Shown here: in pieces, positions 57,703 through 64,000 of the stretch | How positions within the stretch are numbered: position 1 is the first letter of the stretch | Layout of the letters: each line of letters opens with the position of its first letter | Made by a program: the position numbers and the translations under genes | Source of the DNA: Oxytricha trifallax | Taxonomy: Eukaryota > Ciliophora > Spirotrichea > Sporadotrichida > Oxytrichidae | Direction of reading: 5' to 3' | Assembly (NCBI GenBank): GCA_000711775.1 | Contig: ARYC01017795.1 | Coordinates: 1 to 64,000, forward strand | DNA length: 64,000 nucleotides | Notes under the pieces: generated by a model | What the model was told of the DNA's origin: nothing | Database searches by the model: none | Seen by the model: the letters and a program-made list of their open reading frames with translations, nothing else

Positions 57703-58130
57703 ATGAAACTTCTTGCAATATTTTTATTTTTGATTTTTCACATTTCGATTATACTTGCTTAATATTTAGTAACTTAATCTTCTTTATTACTGAATGATAT
57801 GATAAATTCTGAATCTATTTATAATAAATTCTAGATTTTAGTTCTATAATATATCAATATAAGCCTTTGTCTTCTCAAATTTTATAGCTCATGATCTTAG
57901 CAAAGGAGAATAAATTTTAACACCAAATAATGCATACTTTGTTTAAAATGGTACAGTCTAACAATTTTGTTTAGATACTTTCTCTTTTTCTGCATTATAA
58001 AGATTTATTTAATAACTCTTAAATTTTATTGTAGCATTTGTTCACCTTTAGTAATATCACTTAGTGACAACAGTAGTGCTTTTTTAGGCTAATAATGTTT
58101 TTTCATTTTGAGAAATTGCATGACAGATAT
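57703..58130 (+). CDS. Possible secreted protein with signal peptide
   Basis: MKLLAIFLFLIFHISIILAQ at the ATG at 57703 is a typical signal peptide followed by a Ser/Leu-rich stretch ending at a TGA at 57892-57894. In another frame downstream LSKGEQILTPNNAYFVQNGT looks coding. An IES may join them. Low confidence because the surroundings are very A+T-rich. Confidence 0.35.
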
Positions 58131-58949
58131 CAGACAAGAATTTAAAACACACTTTTAAAATCTTAATTAACTCCTACTATTAGCTTAGACTCTTAAATTT
58201 TTTGTAATCCTTTTTTACATTTATAAACTTAACTTTCCTATCTCATCTAATAAGATAGTCTAAACAATTTGAATACAAGAATCGTAAACTTAGCCTATAA
58301 TGTTTGCCGAATATTTCTTATTTTTTTAAACAGAATTTATGAAAGAAACTCTTTAATGCATTAACAATTTTACTTTCTTAGAATTTCATGAAATAAAAGT
58401 GCTTAATATATTTTACTAAATTCATTATTCTATACCACTACATATTTTTCTTAACTTAAGTATTAAGTTTATGATTATATTAACTTTCAAAATATTACTA
58501 TTTGGTTTTTAGTTTGTAATTTTAAGTTAAATAAGAGGCAAATCTATCATAAATTTTAAGATTTAAATTGGTATGGAAATGTCTATAAGCTTTGATGGAT
58601 TATTGCTTTTAAAAGGACTTTAGATTTTATTTTGATCAAGTTCCTTTATAAAAGTTATATAAACATATCTTTGATAGATCAAGTTTGCATGGCGTTTGTA
58701 CAAACTTTTCTTAAAGAAGTTGAATAATTTATGCTTCAATTATTAAGTCTAAATCTACCTCAATTTCTTCATAGACTAAACCATATTGAAGTTCTTTTTC
58801 AGTGCACTAAACACTATTTAATTAATAAATTTAAAATAAAAAGCATTCATTGCCTTTATTTTCTGTTGAGTCTACATAGCTTCAATTTCTATATCTAACT
58901 CTTATGTTAAAGATCTAGCATTTTCCACACTCAATATACAACACTACCT

Positions 58950-60230
58950 TCGCTTTGCATAAGTTACTTATAATGATTATTTTTCCAAAATGATCTTGCT
59001 TTACTCAGTTTGATTCACTTCTAAAATGAAACAATGAAAAAAAATAAAAAAGCAATATAAATTAACATGGATATATCTCTTTTAAGATTGGACTATTCAC
59101 GAGCTATTCTTAACACAACTCTGTTAACTTTGAGTTTATTGAAATTGTAATTTTTATGAATTAATTGCCTTAACTATAGTACCTTTTTGTAATCTTTTTT
59201 AAACTGCTTCATAGTAATTTTCCTCCAAGGTACTATAATTTTCTTTATTTACCGTTTTATAACTACTTCATATATAATTAATATTATGGTTGCTGTTAAG
59301 TTAAAAGAATGTTTTTTATATTGCTTTCTTCTATGAAGCATATAGATAAGCAGTGATTTTTAAGATCTTGCGAGTATGTGATTATTGTTATTATTTAAAG
59401 CATCACGAAAATTATTACTAGGGCTTAAACCAACCGGGTAGTCTAATTAGATTATTACTACATCTTTTTGATTTTTGACACGATCAACAAACCCTACGAG
59501 TTTAAGTGATAATCAGCTGTTTACTTAACTTTATACTATTTTTTGATTTATTGGCATTAAATTATGACTAAATTCTAAAGTTCGAATAAAAGTATTGCCT
59601 TTTTAAAAGCGATTTTCCTTTAAACTTATGAAGTTTATCAGCTTATACTGTTTAATATACTGAGGCTTTGCTTCAATTTGAGCTTTTAATACTTTTATTG
59701 ATAATTTTAAGAATTAAAGTTGATAAAACTTGTGCGTATAATTTATGTTTTCTTATTCATAAAGTTATCTCAAAATTTAATAATTTATTAAGCATGAGTC
59801 AAAAAAGCAGAGTATAATTTCCTTTTCTAATTCTATTCCACAAAATAGTGAATTCTTTTTGACTTTAGTGATTCAAGTACTCTCAGTAATAATAATTACT
59901 TTCGAAATTCCTCAAATTTTAAAATGTTTTATTTCTTGAGAAGAGTTATGCAGGTAAATTGAGCCAAGCTCCAATAGCTCTTTCGTTTATGCTTTTTATG
60001 ATAAAATTCTCAATTTGATTGTAAAATCGATTATAATCTCAATTTTTAATTCCATTTATTTCTTCAACGCCTGAGAAATCACTTTACGATTCGTATTTAT
60101 CAGATGGAGAATTACTAAATTATTCATTTTCTATATAGTAGCATTGAATTTCTACTTGATCTCTTAAAAATAATCTTAATACATCAATAAATAAATATTT
60201 AAGTTCAGCAAACTAGTTAAATTAATGCTA
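58950..60230 (-). pseudogene. Coding-like but stop-broken minus-strand stretch
   Basis: Read leftward, this has protein-like segments (FAELKYLFIDVLRLFLRDQV; NEQFSNSPSDKYESQSDFSG; INERAIGAWLNLPAQLFSRN; KLVGFVDRVKNQKDVVIIQL), but the same frame contains several TGA codons, including one at 60039-60041. Either it is a decayed gene or it holds IESs of length divisible by three. Not recognised. Confidence 0.35.
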
Positions 60231-60577
60231 ACTAAGACCATGTTCCTACATTCTTATTTATTTTATGTAGATTATATCATTAGTGCTCAATTGATATAAC
60301 CCATTGTGAAATAATTTGAAAACTAATTCACCCTTTTATTTAACAATAAGTCTCCATTTTGGGAACTCTTCAACTACTGGTTCTTTAATGAATAATTATT
60401 CCTATTTTTTTGCCTCCAAATTAAAACCTATACATTTGATATATTATTCCATTAAATAAACCCTCTAAATTGTAATAATATTAATATGATTAGTTAAGGT
60501 ATGGCAGAGTTTATTTGATTCAGCATAGTTTCTTAATAGCTTCACTCAAGTCATTAAATTACTTGAGCTTTCATCAA

Positions 60578-63500
60578 TCATCCCTTGAAGTATTTAGTTA
60601 GAAGAATCTCCTCCTCCTTTCTTGCTATATCTATTATTTTACATATTTTAATCACTTAATTGCTGGAAATCTAAGACTAAAGGTTTATGTTAACGTTGCT
60701 GCTGTTTTCTTCGAAATTTTAATTACTGAAAGTCTTAATTACTCTTTTTTTCTGATTGCTTAATTCAATGCTCTATCGGATAGATGCTGTGCTGCTACTC
60801 CCTCCAATTGGATTTTTAACAACCTTTGTAGAATCTATGGTGTTTTCATTTGAAATCAAGACTATATTGACATGTTCAATGAAACTAGGTCTTTTACTCT
60901 CCTCAAACTTAAGCATGAGTCTGATGATTTCTAGGATATAATCAGAGCAGCTCTGTTTCATTTTTCTCAAACCTTGCTCTTTGAGTTTTTGCCATCACAA
61001 ACTTGATTTTTCTGGCTGAAATCGGCAACATCTTCCACTAACTGCCAACTGATAAACAATCAATCCAATGGAGAAGACATCACTCTTGAATATGTTGTGT
61101 GTCACATGTATTGTGTTTCCATCTTCCTCGACATATGGCTTAATATAAAATATGAGAAAGGTGTTGACGTGTGCTTCTAATTGCGACCATTATTCCCATG
61201 CCTTTATCATCAGCATCATTGAAATATTCTTTGGATTCACCAAAATCAATAATTTTCACTTTATTATTTGAAGTGTTAAGGAAGAGGCTTGCAAGTTTCA
61301 AGTCCTTATGACAAAAATAAAAATAATTAATTTTCTTTTAAATTTAAATATTAAATTAATTAGATTTACCAACAGACTGTAAATAAAATAGAGTTGATAT
61401 GAAGCATAAATTGGTCACCTTATTAATATGGATAAATTAAAAATATATTTGGAGATTTAGCGATTTTTTAGCATAAATACAATTTTAAACTTCCTCTCTG
61501 CTTGTTATTTCAAGAAAGCACAAAGATACATATCACAGTCCTCTCCGTCACCGTGCGGTCGAATCTATCATTATTTGTCGACTTTCGCTGTCTATTAACC
61601 ACCTCGATATATCTTAGTCTAGTTTTCACATATCGCGTAGGTGCCTCCTGTTATACTCTTCTTATTGAGAATTACAGAAGTGATTTTAAAAAACATTAAA
61701 CATATCTAGACAGTCCTGTTTCGTGAAAATTTCAGAGCTACATTTTCTTTATTGGAGACGTCTAGTAGCGCACTCATAGAGAACAAAATTATTTTTATTT
61801 GCTTATTAGTATCTCCAGGTGTCATTTGTTCAATTCCTTAATAGTCAATAATCCTGCCTTTTTTTAATTAATATATAATAGATTATTCTTTGATTATTTC
61901 AATATCATTGCTCTCTAAAATTATCTTGAAAAGAGTGAATGGACCAAAAGCCATAAATAATTCAATGATTTATCTCAATTGAAGAAGTCATTTTCGTTAA
62001 ATGTGCATAATATTTGAAATCTCGCTTATTTGGCCCACGATTATAAGATTTTTTTAGATCATTTCATAAATGTTGTGTTTAAAATTGTATCTCGAATCAT
62101 ACATCTCATCATACTTATCTATCCAATAAATAAGACGGTTTATGATATAGCAAGAGCTGCTGTAATATTATCTAGATACATATTTTTAATTTCTTTTTAG
62201 AAGTTGTCTTTTCTTGAATACACTCTTCCATTGCAGATTAGCCAGTACAATAAAATCTGTTTTAACTTTGGAAATACTCTTATTATTTGTTACTGTTTAT
62301 CTATTTCAAAGTTGATTGTCAATGATTTCTAATATATGGGTACTGTCTTTTGTGTTTAGTACTATAAAGTTATTTTCAAATTGTGCATCATTGACTCGTA
62401 AAATATATCTTAATCAACATTAGCAATCTTTTAGCTGACTGATAACGATTTAAGAGTATACCTCCCAAGTGAGATTTAATTAAGGAGCCTCCCAAATTAA
62501 TTCAAATTTTAGAGGTAGCTTTTGTACTTTAGCATGTTTTCCTTGATAAATTCAAGATTATGCAACTTATTCTCAATTAAAAACTCTATTTACTTATTGA
62601 ATCCGGTTCTTTAAAGATTGAAAATATTATGTTAAAGAAATGCTGGATTATCTTTGCAATTAACACTATCTCCGCTGTCTTCTCAAGATTTAGAGTTTAA
62701 TTTTAGTTCTAAGTTCATTATCATATTTTAAGTGATGTCTCATTTCTTTATGAAAATTCTACATTTTTAAGTTCAGGGTATAGGATATTTCCAACATGGA
62801 AGAGGATTCAACAGCTATATCATGTATCTGATCTATCATTTGTTTAACGTTATCAGGGTGGTTTGTTTGTTAATAAAACTGATTTTAGAGAATAAGATGC
62901 GATGGTTTTCTAGACAAAAACTCAAAATTGTTAAATTGAGAAAAATAGCTAGGTGCATCCTTCTCCATCATAAATTGTTGATTTATAACTGAGTAGCTGG
63001 TCATTAATGAGTTAAAGAGTATCTAGGCTTGCTAAAGTTTGGAAAATTTTGATTTAAACTGTAATAATTTTAATATTTAAACTTTATAAACCAAATATTC
63101 GAGTGATTACGCCTACATTTATTTATTTCTTTGTTTTTTAATAAAATTTATATTTATTTATAGCAAAAGCAGCTGCAAAATTTTACGATTTAAATCTTTA
63201 GAAAATTAGAAATATTCTGTTGAGATAGCGCTAACAATCATTTATCCAATTTCAAGCATTTTCAATACAAATTGGCATTTTTCTTTTTCTGAACATGCTC
63301 TCAAGATTAGTTCTGTAATCCATGTATAGGTAGACCATTGCTATTTTGAAGGTGTTGTACATAATCTCGTAGAAATAGTATCCAGAGTACAGTAGCACAT
63401 TCGGATGATTTTGTGCTTTATATAGTTCACAGCTACTTCCTAGATATTAAAAGATTTAAAATTGGAATAAGAAATTTAAAAAGAATTCTAGATAGTTATA

Positions 63501-63664
63501 ATAATATAAAAAGAAATGGCTCTAGGGAAAATTTGACATACATTGTATTCTTTTAATTTATCTAAAGTATTAGCTTCTTTTTCTTTGATGGTGTAAAATT
63601 TTCAAGTTGGGATGCTCTCGGCCTCATAAATCCTTGTATTTTTTGCCAATAATATTTCATACAT
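60578..63664 (-). CDS. Serine/threonine-type protein kinase, split by a very long insert
   Basis: The N-lobe is at 63664-63280: LLAKNTRIYEAES, the beta-3 Lys in KFYTIKEKEANTLDKLKEYN, and beta-4/5 in HPNVLLYSGYYFYEI and MDYRTNLESMFRKRK. The C-lobe is at about 61310-60578: the catalytic loop HKDLKLASLFLN (HKD for HRD, Ser where Asn is usual), KIIDFGESKEY, IKPYVEEDGN, SDVFSIGLIVYQLA, and MLKFEESKRPSF. About 2 kb separates the lobes, where about 50 residues would be expected. TGA codons in frame at 63602-63604 and 60995-60997 and a frame change near 61160 indicate further small IESs or decay. The missing catalytic-loop Asn, a metal ligand, raises the chance of low activity. The family within kinases is not clear. 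Confidence 0.75.
61500..61690. other. CpG-rich patch inside the kinase insert
   Basis: The stretch includes CGTCACCGTGCGGTCGAATC, GTCGAC and ATCGCGTAGG: far more CpG than anything nearby. The plus strand is open for 65 codons without any of the three stop triplets, but the translation is not convincing. Unexplained. Confidence 0.35.
61720..63004 (-). CDS. Unrecognised gene nested inside the kinase gene
   Basis: Between the two kinase lobes, on the same strand, an ATG at 63004 opens MTSYSVINQQFMMEKDAPSY and reads about 150 codons (HPDNVKQMIDQIHDIAVESS, NFHKEMRHHLKYDNELRTKI). Further coding-like pieces follow (RVNDAQFENNFIVLNTKDST; MAFGFPFTLFKIILESND-like; LKKGRIIDYQGIEQMTPGDT). The frame changes at least twice. 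It does not resemble a kinase insert that I know. It is best explained as a separate gene lying in a large IES of the kinase gene. Confidence 0.5.
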
Positions 63665-64000
63665 TTACCGTCTAATCATAAGAGATTTGTATTTAAATGT
63701 GCTTTATAAACAATTATATAGGGCGGGGGATAATAGGATTTTTATTATATTTAAATTAAATTCATATTTATATAACTAAGGTATGACCTGATCATTTTAA
63801 ATCAATTTTTTGAAATCCCATTTTCTAAACATTTTTCTTTTCTTAATTCTAAAAAGTGTATGATTATTTAAACCACAAAATTATAAATTCTTTGAAACAC
63901 TTTAGATAATATAAAATAAAATTTCTGATAAGAATAATTTCAAAATGCTGATTAAAACAGACAAATAAATATAAATTCAAATAAATATATACGATTACTT
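63665..64000. other. AT-rich end of window, no gene seen
   Basis: A+T-rich, with one GGGCGGGGGATAATAGG spot at 63721-63737. Nothing else is visible. Confidence 0.5.

Noticed and set aside
1..64000. CRISPR arrays, bacterial operons, ribosome binding sites.
   Set aside because: The window is eukaryotic nuclear DNA with introns, a nuclear tRNA and reassigned stop codons; no spaced identical repeats were seen.

Overview
The window is germline (micronuclear) DNA of a hypotrich ciliate close to Oxytricha or Stylonychia. UAA and UAG read as glutamine inside conserved genes, and UGA is the stop (for example GCVT, eIF3b, TAF10, PGP-I). Introns are short GT-AG introns, many of 29-62 bp. Several coding regions are also broken by short AT-rich inserts flanked by 3-7 bp direct repeats, and removing one repeat plus the insert restores the frame exactly. 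These are internal eliminated sequences (IESs) with pointers, between macronuclear-destined segments (MDSs). A 4,095 bp TBE-type transposon with C4A4 telomere-like ends supports the assignment. All counts below were made by eye.

Layout. 1-6.4 kb: unrecognised minus-strand genes and a DDE transposase gene with a very large insertion in its catalytic core. 7.0-21.1 kb: a dense block of eight ordinary genes: GNL3/NUG1-like GTPase, membrane RING protein, GCVT, tRNA-Asp(GTC), coiled-coil protein, oxysterol-binding protein, pyroglutamyl peptidase and eIF3b. 21.1-31.5 kb: AT-rich spacer, a 184 bp MITE, three unrecognised minus-strand genes and TAF10. 31.5-38.0 kb: Rab7-like GTPase, TRAF-type zinc-finger protein, acid ceramidase/NAAA-like hydrolase and an N-myristoylation-motif protein. 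38.0-45.9 kb: a GC-rich block, a TA-flanked MITE, a Gln-rich gene, the TBE element and a G7-capped MITE touching its right end. 45.9-64 kb: long AT-rich tracts with isolated minus-strand coding islands, ending in a protein kinase gene that appears to contain a second gene.

The most informative part is the acid ceramidase locus (34.7-36.5 kb). One of its two IESs is, end to end, a MITE with about 50 bp terminal inverted repeats, and the other is a short older IES into which another MITE has inserted. This one gene therefore shows both how a transposon can become an IES and how an IES can grow. Frames restored by IES and intron removal give whole codon counts for GNL3-like (468), RING (448), GCVT (398), OSBP (871), PGP-I (238), eIF3b (795), TAF10 (144), Rab7-like (271), ceramidase (376) and the MGCS protein (241), which is strong internal support for those models.
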